From Hofstenia miamia (taxonomy: Eukaryota > Xenacoelomorpha > Acoela): 64,000 bases of DNA. The translations under genes and the position numbers were made by a program. Numbering within the stretch: position 1 is the stretch's first letter; each line of letters starts with the position of its first letter. The notes below the pieces were generated by a model. That model was not told the origin of the DNA. It saw nothing but the letters and a program-made list of their open reading frames with translations, and did not search any database. Shown here piece by piece: positions 37,300 through 48,670 of the stretch. The stretch is taken from NCBI GenBank assembly GCA_004352715.1, contig SCFE01000095.1:276532-340531 (forward strand). The letters are read 5' to 3'.

Positions 37300-37517
37300 C
37301 TATGCTACACGAGCAACTTTTATCGCCAATTATTATTGCCCAACTAATATCGTTTGTGAAGCTTATCCTCCACAGCTTTTGTCTAAAACAAATTAAATGA
37401 CTAACGCTGCTCGTGTAGTATGCCAAACTAACACCTAAGATTGGCAACAAAAGTTGCTCGTTCGGACGACAGAGATACGCGACAAAAATTGGCGATGAAG
37501 TTGATCATGTAGCATGG
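37300..37517. mobile_element. MITE with repeated GCTACACGAGCAACTT motif
   Basis: The left arm ctatgctacacgagcaact then tttatcgccaatt pairs with the right arm, whose complement reads ccatgctacatgatcaact then tcatcgccaatt: about 33 bp with a few mismatches. Two further inverted copies lie inside (gctgctcgtgtag at 37408 and aacaaaagttgctcg at 37446). Roughly 218 bp, no coding frame, no confident target duplication. Confidence 0.6.
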
Positions 37518-37985
37518 GTTTTAGAAACCTATACATAGATTCAATATATTTTTCTGCTATTACAATATTGCACTAAGATTATTTATTAAATTTGTTCGAA
37601 AATTCAAACAAATGTGCATATTGATGGATGGAAAGGTTGGTGATGAAATGTCTTATTTGAAAAGCTTTTAGTATTTAATTAATATATTTTATTTTCAAGA
37701 TTTATGAATTGGATTGGGAATTTCAAAAATCCATAAGCAATCCGTGGATAAATAGGGAAATTGAGGTGCTAATCTCTCTCTCTAATAATACTTTGATAAT
37801 AAATCATTTACTTTGTTGAAGTTGATCTTTAAGTTTGGATGATCTCGTTAAATGTACGTATAAACATGGATTTCAATGACTCTACCAGGATTTCGACTGT
37901 GAAATACGTTATGACCAATTGTGTAGTAATGAAAGTTGAATTTCTACAAAGGCTAAAATTAAATTGATATATTTTATAACCATAA
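37518..37985. other. Non-coding sequence
   Basis: AT-rich, no feature recognised; left flank of the THAP transposon. Confidence 0.5.
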
Positions 37986-38004
37986 CTTGAACTAATTTAA
38001 TGTA
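37986..38004 (+). repeat. Left 19-bp direct repeat
   Basis: CTTGAACTAATTTAATGTA, exact copy of 39991-40009; directly abuts the left TIR. Confidence 0.9.
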
Positions 38005-38050
38005 AACACCAGGCCATGACAAGCGCTATTGATTGAAATTATTGGGGGCC
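38005..38050. repeat. Left terminal inverted repeat of the THAP transposon
   Basis: Starts AACACCAGGCCATGACAAGC and ends ATTATTGGGGGCC. About 39 of 46 positions match the complement of 39933-39978. Confidence 0.85.
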
Positions 38051-38216
38051 GCACGCTTCAATTAATAACTTTAGTAATAAGAAATGTTCACTCCCGCATG
38101 GTGGCGCTAACATTTCACTGTGCTACTAGAATGATCATTTGTTTATTACCCGTTGTTACGTTACAATTAACTGTGCGAAATCCCTCCATTGGGCTTGCTC
38201 ACATAAACGTTACTTG

Positions 38217-38645
38217 ATGCCACGAAAGTGTTGTGTTGCGCTATGCACTAGTGGATATCTAAGTGCAAAAAAAGAAGATCGTCCTGTTCCAATTTATCGC
38301 TTTCCTTCAAATCCAGAAATGTCAAGAAAATGGGTAAAGCAATTACCCAATGTCGTTAATGTTACCAAAAATATAGGAGTGTGTGCATTGCATTGGCCCC
38401 CTAATGCAAAGATGAAAAAAGTCCAGGGTGGAAAATTATCTCCTGTTGAAGCTCCTTCAATTTTTCCAAACATTCCTTCCAGCGTAATTCCAACACCATG
38501 TCCAACTCCTAGAAAAAATGAAAAACTTCTACTAGGAAAAAGAAATGTTCAACCTGATGAACTTGATGCTTTCAAAGCCCTTGATAGGATTAACATTAAA
38601 AATGTGGTAGATCTAGTAGCAGAAATACAATCTAGATTTCCAAAA
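38217..38645 (+). CDS. THAP-domain transposase-like protein, 5' part (cut by gap)
   Basis: I place the start at the ATG of MPRKCC, because the THAP domain begins directly there and upstream in-frame residues lie in non-conserved sequence. Residues 1-80 form a THAP zinc finger: C5 and C10 (CCVALC), then PVPIYRFP, a central W in SRKWVKQLP, C-x2-H in VCALHWPP, and a closing GGKLSPVEAPSIF (the A-V-P-S-I-F box). A Pro-rich linker (VIPTPCPTPRK) follows, then a charged helical segment (PDELDAFKALDRINIKNVVDLVAEI). THAP domains bind element ends in P-type transposases. Position between TIRs supports a transposase role. The catalytic domain falls in the gap, so activity cannot be judged. Confidence 0.75.
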
Positions 38646-39604
38646 NNNNNNNNNNNNNNNNNNNNNNNNNNNNNNNNNNNNNNNNNNNNNNNNNNNNNNN
38701 NNNNNNNNNNNNNNNNNNNNNNNNNNNNNNNNNNNNNNNNNNNNNNNNNNNNNNNNNNNNNNNNNNNNNNNNNNNNNNNNNNNNNNNNNNNNNNNNNNNN
38801 NNNNNNNNNNNNNNNNNNNNNNNNNNNNNNNNNNNNNNNNNNNNNNNNNNNNNNNNNNNNNNNNNNNNNNNNNNNNNNNNNNNNNNNNNNNNNNNNNNNN
38901 NNNNNNNNNNNNNNNNNNNNNNNNNNNNNNNNNNNNNNNNNNNNNNNNNNNNNNNNNNNNNNNNNNNNNNNNNNNNNNNNNNNNNNNNNNNNNNNNNNNN
39001 NNNNNNNNNNNNNNNNNNNNNNNNNNNNNNNNNNNNNNNNNNNNNNNNNNNNNNNNNNNNNNNNNNNNNNNNNNNNNNNNNNNNNNNNNNNNNNNNNNNN
39101 NNNNNNNNNNNNNNNNNNNNNNNNNNNNNNNNNNNNNNNNNNNNNNNNNNNNNNNNNNNNNNNNNNNNNNNNNNNNNNNNNNNNNNNNNNNNNNNNNNNN
39201 NNNNNNNNNNNNNNNNNNNNNNNNNNNNNNNNNNNNNNNNNNNNNNNNNNNNNNNNNNNNNNNNNNNNNNNNNNNNNNNNNNNNNNNNNNNNNNNNNNNN
39301 NNNNNNNNNNNNNNNNNNNNNNNNNNNNNNNNNNNNNNNNNNNNNNNNNNNNNNNNNNNNNNNNNNNNNNNNNNNNNNNNNNNNNNNNNNNNNNNNNNNN
39401 NNNNNNNNNNNNNNNNNNNNNNNNNNNNNNNNNNNNNNNNNNNNNNNNNNNNNNNNNNNNNNNNNNNNNNNNNNNNNNNNNNNNNNNNNNNNNNNNNNNN
39501 NNNNNNNNNNNNNNNNNNNNNNNNNNNNNNNNNNNNNNNNNNNNNNNNNNNNNNNNNNNNNNNNNNNNNNNNNNNNNNNNNNNNNNNNNNNNNNNNNNNN
39601 NNNN
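38646..39604. other. Assembly gap of 959 N inside the THAP transposon
   Basis: Unknown bases; frames reported across it are meaningless. The coding frames on its two sides are not in phase for this gap length, which may mean an intron, an inexact gap size or damage. Confidence 0.95.
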
Positions 39605-39859
39605 TATCCAAATGATGCAATTGTCAATTTTGTATCCATGGACTTGATTTTTATAGAAAATTCGTCTACTGAATTCTGTAGAAACAGCTTAAACACGGCA
39701 TTGGATCATATTGCTTTACTTTATTTCAGTGAGCATTTCAGTACCAAATCTTGTGGTATATTAACAAATATTTTGTTAAACAATTATTGTAAATCAGTTG
39801 TTGATAGCAATATTTGTAGATCTAAAAAGTTAAAGCTCGCCAAATTTCAAAATAAATGA
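39605..39859 (+). CDS. C-terminal part of the THAP transposon protein
   Basis: An open frame from the gap edge to a TGA, 84 codons: YPNDAIVNFVSMDLIF, then STEFCRNSLNTALDHIALLY and a Lys-rich end. AATAAA overlaps the stop region (about 39850), a plausible polyadenylation signal. I do not recognise a named domain here. Its position between the gap and the right TIR, on the same strand as the THAP part, suggests it is the end of the same protein. Confidence 0.5.
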   Translation, partial: YPNDAIVNFVSMDLIFIENSSTEFCRNSLNTALDHIALLYFSEHFSTKSCGILTNILLNNYCKSVVDSNICRSKKLKLAKFQNK

Positions 39860-39932
39860 TAATTATTTATTTTTTTGTCATTTATCAGTAATATATATTC
39901 TCATAATTTAAATAATATATAATTTTCAGATC

Positions 39933-39978
39933 GGCCCCCAATAATTTCTTTCAATTTTGCGTGGCATGGCCTGGTGTT
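39933..39978. repeat. Right terminal inverted repeat of the THAP transposon
   Basis: Starts GGCCCCCAATAATTTC and ends GGCATGGCCTGGTGTT. It is followed by 12 extra bases (GAGGTAGCCTTG) not present at the left end. Confidence 0.85.
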
Positions 39979-39990
39979 GAGGTAGCCTTG

Positions 39991-40009
39991 CTTGAACTAA
40001 TTTAATGTA
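39991..40009 (+). repeat. Right 19-bp direct repeat
   Basis: Exact copy of 37986-38004. Confidence 0.9.
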
Positions 40010-41289
40010 CAAAAAGAAGAAAATATTTATTCTACAAAGATTTGACACTTTTCATTTTTTAACTATTTTTGTTTTTGTTGTACAAATTAGGTCTACAATT
40101 AAGCTGCTTAGTAAATTTTTTCATAATGCAATTGAAACCTGCAAAAAAAGTCATTTGGAGTAATTGCACATACTTTAAAATTTTTTAAAAAGCTAAGTGC
40201 TATTGAATTACAAACAACAATAAACAAATTACACAAATTACTTGCATTTCGAATTTTTTTGGTTTATTCATTATGGGTATTGCAAAAATTGCAATATGGG
40301 AAACGTAATCGGAAGGAACTGCTAAGCCCCCCCCCTCTTGTTGATTAAATTTGAATGAGAATTGCTACATGTAAGTATATTAAGCGAATCAGGATCAGCA
40401 GTAAGAATTCACTTATATAGAAAGCGATCCCATAAATTTCAAAGGAAATATAGCCATCCACAGTACATTTATAGTTATGGAAATCGGGGTACAAAGACTC
40501 AATATCAGTTGAAGATAGGATACATAGAAGAACTAATCATTAACCTTTTCGGATATGATACGGTTTAGGGATCGTAGAGTCAATGCTATTGGATTGCCAA
40601 ACTAGGGTAGTGAAAGAAGCTTCTGCGATGCACATATAAATGTAATTCCAAAGAATTTAAACTGAACGTAAACTTCCCAATTTTTATGCTAAATTTGAAT
40701 TGCTATTAATTGATGATTTCATAATGAAAAGTATAATCCGAATTAGAAAAGCAATTTATTCGTTTTCTTCTACAAGATAGAATCTAAGGCCATCGGTCCA
40801 TCAAGTAGAAATGGTGTTTCAAGTTTAAAGAAGATTCCTTCAATAAGGCTGGCTTTCTTGCAGACCTTGGAAGTCAATCATTACTCACTAATCAAAAACA
40901 TACCTCACCAAAGCGAGGCGCTTAAATTTAGTACAAACAAGAACCTCCTTTCAAATAATCGTATTGAAATTTGCTCTTTCTTCAGAGTTTCGGTTGTCAA
41001 ATCTCTCTAAGATTCAGTTTCTAAACTCGTACTTTGCAATTTTTTATAAAATGTTGACCAGCTTAACAAAACAGGTTGAGCCTGTCCGCAACATATTAAG
41101 AAGAAGCAAGCTCATTGTGAGAAAGTTAATCTTAGGCTCATCCAAGAGGGCTCTTAAGTAATATTGTTTCAATGCACTTGGCATATTAGACAAAATTTCG
41201 TGATATTTTTTGATGTCAGAGGATAGTCTAAGGAGTGATACTAGAATTTTTTCAAAACATGCGCCGACTCCCTATGTTGATTTTCACAG
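40010..41289. other. Mostly non-coding, with a doubtful gypsy-like patch
   Basis: At about 41010-41160 the plus-strand frame reads QFLNSYFAIFYKML then KQVEPVRNILRRSK, faintly like the FLG..YY..FI...EPLR.LL.K block of gypsy RT/RNase H. No neighbouring motif backs this, so I leave it as a suggestion only. Confidence 0.25.
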
Positions 41290-41433
41290 CATTTTTTTTA
41301 TAAATTTAAGAACAAATCATTAGATAAAGATGTCTCAAAGCAGAGTTGATTGAAAAAAGAACATTTTTTTATAAATTTAAGAACAAATCATTAGATAAAG
41401 ATGTCTCAAAGCAGAGTTGATTGAAAAATATTG
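41290..41433 (+). repeat. 72-bp tandem duplication
   Basis: The unit starting catttttttta at 41290 is repeated from 41362, with aagaacaaatcattagataa and the following bases identical in both copies. Only the T-run length differs clearly. Confidence 0.9.
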
Positions 41434-43878
41434 AATTATAATTCCAATACTAAATATATTTATTTCTCATTATGAAATTCTTTGATCTTAATTGCTTGAC
41501 GCAGTCGCCAAGTTTTTCCAATAAAGAAACATTATGCACACATTTGAAATCAATTTTCAACACTGTTAGCAATATAAAAATAGCACTATTTGTGAAAAAA
41601 TATTAAATCAATCATACTTAAATTTTTTAACATGAAAGCATCAATTTTTTTTACAAACACCTAAACTTAAACTTAATATATTGACAAAACTGCTTAGGAC
41701 TGACATCAAGGCATACTTCAATTATGACCTAATGATTTCCTGAAAAATAAATCTGAATGAAGCAATAAATAGTTAAAAGTTGCAGAACTGTATCCAGAAA
41801 TTAAATAAAGAACAACAAATTTCTTTCACTTCTGAACAAGGTGGGAAACCGAGTCAATTTTCTTACCCTCGACCCGCCCTATCCAGGCTTGGTGCGTAAT
41901 TGCACAAGTGTGCAAAATCTGTGCAGCTGCAAACTTCGGCAGATTTGGACAGGAGGTCGTTAGACTGCACAACTGCAATCTTGTGCAGCCACACAAACAC
42001 AAATTTGTGCCGCTGTTTTCAGTTTTAATCCCAAAATAAAATCTACTGCTAATAGAGCCAATACTCTATTCACTCAAATAAAACTCGCCTCTCGTATTTA
42101 TTTTGAACTAAAATTGTCAAAAATCACGGATCTTTGAGCACAAAAATGAAATTTTCTCAGCCAATTTTCAAGATATTTACACTCTGTTATTTAAAAAATT
42201 CTTCTATATGCTGTACGCAGTAAATATTGTACATAACATTGAAATAGATATTGTACATAAACTAAATACTGCAAGGTTTCCTACTATAAATAAGTGCAGT
42301 AAACATAAAAAATTGCATTTGTACTCAGTACAGTACATCACTTTTTGTTTTAGTAGTTTATCATCAGTATAGCTTCAAGCGTTTTATTTCCATTTGCTTT
42401 TGCAACTTTGACAACACAATACCAGCATTACTAAATAAGCCTTCGACACTTACTTACCGCCGTGTTTCTTACAAACGTAGTCCTACACATGGTTAAGGAT
42501 AGATGAAGTGAGGGTCCGAGTTTTTTTATAGCCAAATTTTTATGGCCGTGTTTCTTATAGCTGTGTTCGACTGTATGTGTCTTGAAGCAATATAGTAATA
42601 ATAGTATAATAATAATAGCTTTTACTAACATTATAAAATGAAAATAAAATATTAAAAATTTAATGAATTTAAACAGCACCATATGAAAAAGTAGAATCTC
42701 TAGTTCTGGCTGATATTGATTGATTATAAAGTGAAGTACAGAAAGTAATAAATTGAGTTATGTTACGAGTGGTCTTACATTTTGGCTTTATTAGTCGACC
42801 ATGGGATGTTCTATTACGCAAAAGTGGGTGAAGAGGATGGTATGTATTTTGTAGTGTCTTTTCAAACTTAATGCAATGTTTTTACGACGAGATTTAATTA
42901 ATGTTAATGATTTTGAATTTGGAAAATTAATTATTTTTTAAACATGTCTACCAACTGTTTCAATTTTCTTGTTTAGATGGATTGGTAATGACGCAAATAC
43001 TTTGCAAGTGAAATCAAGCAAACGTAGAATAATAAACTTGCCATAACTCTTTTGAAGATAGAACATTTCTTAAAACTACTTGCTCACTGTTATTTTCGAA
43101 TGTAAATAATGGAATAATACACAATAATGTAAAAACTGTCTTGTGTTACATTTAAATTCATGTATTAAAAGCAGCTGATAATTTGAATTTCACAATTAAA
43201 GTAATAAGCAAAATAAAATACCATTATTCAAAAGATTTCCTATATTAAAATTACTATAAGAAATTCTCCAATAAATAATGCATGTTGTTCAGCATATTTT
43301 TAATAAAGAAAATTTTCTCATTTCGTCAACACAAAAAATGACAGGGTTAATGCAATATATTTAAATTTACATTTACCTTTTTCGTTAAATTACAATAACT
43401 TGTTCAACAACATTTTGCTGGAAAAAAATATATACTGTGTAGGTCAGGGGGAGCACTGCTTATGAGAAAACGAATTAACCAAATCAATTCATGGGCAATA
43501 CCAAAAAAACTCATTAAATAACTATATATATATGGATCTGAATTGGTCAATAAAGTGCTCTTTTTTTAGTGAATTAAGTGCATCTTTGTTATAGTAATTA
43601 TGCTTCTAAAGAAATGTAGATTTGCATCAGCACTTTACTGAAAAAAAGTTAATTTCAAAAATGAGAAAATTTCTGAAGTTTCAAACTGCGGAAAACAATT
43701 TTAGTATTTTGGACGTCATTAGTGGAATTTCAAAAATTTTCTAAACTGTATTGAGGTGGTATGCAATAGCAAGGAACACATTTGTGCCTGACATTTCAGA
43801 GCCAGGTGGTATGAAAATTCGGTATCAGTCGAAATACCGCGGTGTAGGTATGACTATGAAAGATCAACAGTATATTTG

Positions 43879-43879
<1 letters not shown>
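41434..43879. other. Non-coding AT-rich sequence
   Basis: A GC-richer patch at 41845-42010 has gtgcgtaattgcacaagtg and several tgcacaa/ttgtgca words, perhaps an eroded DNA-transposon end. No gene supported. Confidence 0.4.

Positions 43880-43912
<33 letters not shown>
43880..43912. repeat. (TA)n microsatellite ending in a single-N join
   Basis: TA tract followed by aan at 43912-43913, one of several single-N contig joins. Confidence 0.85.
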
Positions 43913-43913
43913 N

Positions 43914-46900
43914 AATTGTTACTGCAAAAATTTACTTAAAGAATTCAAAGTGATCTTAAAAGAAAATCACATTACCGATCAAAGTAACCCTAGATATACA
44001 AAAAGGCAATATGTGGCTAAGCTTCTATCTTTACTTGCAATTTTGTTTTTTTTAATGCTTTAGATGTACACGTTACAATATTCTAGCTTACGATCATCAA
44101 GCACTAGTACCCATGGTAACTTAATTCATTTTCGCCCTCAGAATTCTTGTAAATCAACATGACTATAAAATGTGTGATAAATATGATTTGTTTTTGCCAC
44201 AAAGTTAGAGCTGTATGCAGCTCGACTTTCTTTTCAGAGCTCGGCACACATCGTTAAAACTGTCAACCAAACTGGCCGTAAAATGTAGACTGTGTCTCTT
44301 AATTTATTGGCCAGTTTGGTTTTGCATTTTCGGCTCGCACGTATTAACCGCTATCTACTATTTCATAAATTGATCTTTAAATTTTGGAAAATTTGTACGA
44401 AACAAATTTGCGCATATCAACCAAATTCTAAATATTAGAAGTATAATTTTTTAAGGAATTTTTATTATCTTTTAATTTTTTCGAACTTGAGGATAAATTG
44501 AAAGGATGAAAATTTCATAATAATGATTATTTCATTACAAAGAAATAAATGCATCTTAACATGAATGGCATATTTGTAAATTTGATTTTTAAGAAAAATG
44601 TAGAAATAGCTCGTCTTGTAAAAATAATTGTTCGTTAATAAGTTATATATTTGTAGCTGCATTATTTATAGACCTTTCTTCTTAAAAAATTTTCCAAGTT
44701 TTCATAATGCAAACATGGACCCGCGATCTTGCACAGCATTTACACTCTTAAATAAAGTACCAACACATTTTTCAGGTAAGATACCGCAGTACTGTTATTT
44801 TCGGCATTCTAAGAATATCGCGGAATCGGTTTCGGCATTGGTATACCTCTGGACCCTAGCATGCGACATTGGCGAGAAAGAGCGACAAATAAAATTTCAC
44901 TTACTGCTACATAGGGCTACTAAGGCATGCCTTGCACTAAATCATTAGTCCCGGCAGAGAAAGGTTTTAGTTTTTGGTTATATTTAATTTTTTTAGTATA
45001 ATAAGCATTTAATAAATTTTTATAAAAAATATCAAAATTCAAAAATTACTACGCATTTTATGATTAAGATGATCTTACCATAATGCTTCACCTTGATGTT
45101 CCTACAGTCGTGTAAAATTCAGAGTTATCTAGTAAAACAGATTGGAAAATCAAATTTTGTACTAAGTTTTTTGGATTATCTTTACAAATTAATTAAAAAA
45201 AGTTTGTAAATATATGCCAATCATCAAATTTTCATTAATTCATTTTAAAATTTTCTAATAAAATATCAAATGTATAATAACCAATCCAATGATATGCAAC
45301 AGCCTAATGGCCAAAAGCTTAAATATTTATGATATCATAATAGCTTTTGACAGAACTGCTTCCAATTAAAGTTGTATACAGGTATTGCTTACAAATGACA
45401 GTTAACATTGGTATGTCGGTCAAACCATTAAATTGCAGTTATCAAAACCTCCGCATTTGTAGTAAATATGCTTGTATTAGTTTCTTAACAGTTTGCTCAA
45501 AATTTCAGCATTTATGAATTAATATTTTAAAATTTGGATTTTCAAAGGATTTAATAATCATTTCTGGAATGAAAATAAGACAAGGACACATATGATAGCA
45601 CTAGTTCTAAATAGCACCAATTTCGTAAATGGAATTTTGCATAATTTATTCTTATATAAATAAATATTTTAAATGTTCTATTGTAATCAATGAAAAGTAC
45701 AAAATGTTCAAAATAATCAATTATATATTATGTACATGCTTATTTATCCAAATGACCCAAAAATGGAAACCTTAACAAATATTTCAAAAATTTCAGTTAC
45801 AAAATAACTTTTTCTCCACATTTTTTAAAAATTATTTGCCAAATTTTCTCAGGTTACTTACTAGGTTACTTTATGGTGGTTTCCTAACTAGATTCCTTTC
45901 ATTCGAAATTAGAAAGAGGTATTCAAATTAATACCATATTTTTTCAAAGCATTTCTAAATGTTTGCAACTGATTAATTTATGAAGTATATTTTCATTAGG
46001 GTGGGACTAAAAATTGCATTACAAATTACTATTAAGATTAAATCTAAACAATTTCTAAAGCGGGTTAGCAACTTTTAGTTTAGCATTCTACTAAATATAG
46101 CCAATGTAGGTATCTTGCCATTCCAAACATATGTAACAAAAAATATATTTGAATATAAAATTGACTTACATTCATTTATTGAATATACTGTCAATACAGA
46201 AATATTATTATTCCCTAAAATTATATAAATATGCCAATTTTTATGATTGATATTTCATTCTAACATAATTCAAGGGACCATCAGTATTTTCAATGGGAAA
46301 TTAAATTTTTCCTTTTTCACAATACGCGAAATTTCTTTTGCTTCTTATTGGCAGAACATCAGGAAAATATATTAATTCAGAAAAGCTCCAATAATACAAA
46401 TTTGACAGATTATTGAGTAGTAGAACACGTGGATTGAAGCAAGAAAATATTAACAAACTATTATTGACTTATCAAATTAGTGAGTGTGTACAGACAGCAG
46501 ACCTCTGTGATAATAATATATAGCTAAGCAGAGACGCGTCTAGACGGTTTCCTATTTTCTCAATATATTTTCTGTCAATCTATAGGTACAGTATAGCTAG
46601 TGTAATTAAAGCACCGAACTATTCTATTGTTTCAACATCATTTTCAGAATGAAACAATTGGGTGCCAATTCAGTTTCGATTAGGTTTTTACATCAGTTGC
46701 TTATGACGAAATACACAGGCGTAGTCGACCTTCAACAGATCAAAATGAGCAAATCAAATAATGTATGAATTATCGTTTGGATCGCCATGTTGAAATTAGG
46801 ACTGATCGATGATAATTAGAGTGGTAAATTAATTACCAATCAATTATCAACGTGCTGCGTCAATTAACATTTAACAATCAATTATCTCTACGGATAATGT

Positions 46901-47924
46901 TAGATAAAAATATATTTTAAAAGAACATCGAAAACAAAAAGGAAACATATCCATGTATAAATCACTTAAGGACTTAGATATAGGTTTAAGACTTAGACCG
47001 AACACATGTTACGCACTGTGTTGCCGAACTACGATTGTTTCAAACAAAGCAAATCTTACTTATTGGAAATGTGATTATTGCAAGTAATTTTAACAATAAC
47101 TGCTAATTGGTAATTGAATCGAATTTGGCGACCGAATCTATCAATTATCATTTACTAAGGGCTCTAGATCAATTATCAGTTAGCAATGAATTAATTAAAA
47201 CGCCTTAATTGAAGTTATTAAAAAGGAATTGCAATAATACAGCAATATTTAATAACCAGGGAAACAAACTAAATTTTTGGATTTAGGATGGATGTGAAAC
47301 AGAATTCATTTTTAGCCTTAAATTAGGGTAGAGGTGCCAATATTGAAGAAGTTTTTAGGGCAACGAAAAGTCAATTTGGCAAGTTTTCAACGCTTCTTAG
47401 GTCATTTGTGATGTTCATTTGCATTAGAGTGATGAAATTCTATTGGCCATAACCAAAAAATTTTCTAGTAAAGTTTCTTTGACGTTAAATGCCATACCAG
47501 TTATAGTCTCATTAGCTTTGGTTATATACTTAGGTTCAGCTTAAGTGCATTTAGACTATATTGAAAGGATTTTCACTCCTTGTTGTATTGATTGAACGAA
47601 CTACATTTCTATGCCACACTAAATAATGCATTATGCTTCATTGTGCCATTTCAATGTTGATTTCATCCAATAAAATGGCTGAATGTAATTCATATATATT
47701 TTTGCAAAATTATTCAGACTATAGTAAACATTTCATCATCTCTAAAATATTGTGTGATTCACATCTAGGGTAAACTTGAGCTGAATTGTTTAACATATAT
47801 ATGAGCAATATTTATTCTTTGCAAATAGTTACAAACGTAAGGAAATGGGATGGTTGAGTTGAATTTAGAGACATAAAAATAATGCTAAGCCCTAGTATCT
47901 TTTCCTTAGTGGGAAGCTAAGCTG
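43914..47924. other. Non-coding AT-rich sequence
   Basis: No coding region supported. Patches at 46785-46890 and 47095-47215 rich in caattatca/aattacc words may be the two ends of an old AT-rich hAT-like element; the boundaries are not definable by eye. Confidence 0.4.
44267..44319. repeat. Hairpin with perfect 11-bp arms
   Basis: CCAAACTGGCC (44267-44277) and GGCCAGTTTGG (44309-44319), with weaker pairing beyond (gcaaaacc/tcaacc). No further features. Confidence 0.6.
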
Positions 47925-48247
47925 ATATATATATATATATATATATATGCGTTGACTGCGATNNNNNNNNNNNNNNNNNNNNNNNNNNNNNNNNNNNNNN
48001 NNNNNNNNNNNNNNNNNNNNNNNNNNNNNNNNNNNNNNNNNNNNNNNNNNNNNNNNNNNNNNNNNNNNNNNNNNNNNNNNNNNNNNNNNNNNNNNNNNNN
48101 NNNNNNNNNNNNNNNNNNNNNNNNNNNNNNNNNNNNNNNNNNNNNNNNNNNNNNNNNNNNNNNNNNNNNNNNNNNNNNNNNNNNNNNNNNNNNNNNNNNN
48201 NNNNNNNNNNNNNNNNNNNNNNNNNNNNNNNNNNNNTATATATATAT
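47925..48247. repeat. (TA)n microsatellite with a 274-N gap and repeated flank
   Basis: TA tracts lie at 47925-47948 and 48237-48247. The 14-mer gcgttgactgcgat just before the gap (47949-47962) occurs again at 48278-48291, suggesting the gap sides overlap or the TA tract is itself duplicated. Confidence 0.8.
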
Positions 48248-48422
48248 TGCTGAACTATGCACTTTTTTGACACACTTGCGTTGACTGCGATTTATTCAGA
48301 ACTCATTTTGAAAATGCAGGTTCCATTCAAGCTAATTAAAGCTCACCATTACGCCGTTGTTGATTATTCCAGTTTGAATCTTTTATTTTCGCTACATCAA
48401 GACCAAAATCATTTTTTTAACG

Positions 48423-48670
48423 GAAAATGCATGGATTGAAACGTAGGACCCTTAAAGTGAAGTAGTACCAGAAATAGTTGCTTTAATTTTTTAACGGACC
48501 AAGCAATTTGGGGGTAGGACCCTTAAAGTGAAGTAGTACCAGAAATAGCTGCTTTGAATTCCTAAAAAATTCTCTCAGCGTGACCTAATTCTTCAATCAC
48601 TACATCTGAAATATTCCTATACGCGATATTCCTATAAACATATTTCGAAAATGCATGGATTGAAACGTAG
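48423..48670 (+). repeat. Local nested direct duplications
   Basis: gtaggacccttaaagtgaag and the following ~22 bp occur at 48443 and 48514. gaaaatgcatggattgaaac then gtag occurs at 48423 and 48647. The two pairs overlap at their junction, so the region grew by at least two duplication steps. Confidence 0.85.

Larger units (their letters stand above)
37986..40009 (+). mobile_element. THAP-domain DNA transposon with flanking 19-bp direct repeats
   Basis: Inverted terminal repeats of 46 bp lie at 38005-38050 and 39933-39978. They begin AACACCAGGCCATG on both strands and end with GAAATTATTGGGGGCC, agreeing at about 39 of 46 positions. The 19-mer CTTGAACTAATTTAATGTA lies immediately left (37986-38004) and again at 39991-40009, 12 bp beyond the right TIR. 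If the element's true end is ...GAGGTAGCCTTG and the left end lost 12 bp, the 19-mer would be an exact target duplication. THAP domains occur in P and Kolobok transposases; P elements make 8-bp duplications and Kolobok uses TTAA, neither of which fits. Family therefore uncertain. A 959-N gap hides most of the interior. Confidence 0.75.

Noticed and set aside
38613-39696. Long minus-strand frames across the THAP transposon
   Set aside because: Consist of N bases; the real coding strand is plus.
41010-41160. gypsy RT/RNase H-like stretch
   Set aside because: Similarity is limited to one weak block, with no flanking gypsy motifs.
42801-42839. Possible mini-exon MGCSITQKWVKRM followed by gtatgt
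   Set aside because: Good start context, a myristoylation-like N-terminus and a donor, but only 13 codons and no matching downstream exon found.
44628-44948. 106-codon plus-strand frame
   Set aside because: No recognisable domain, starts in low-complexity sequence and has no neighbouring exon or element structure.
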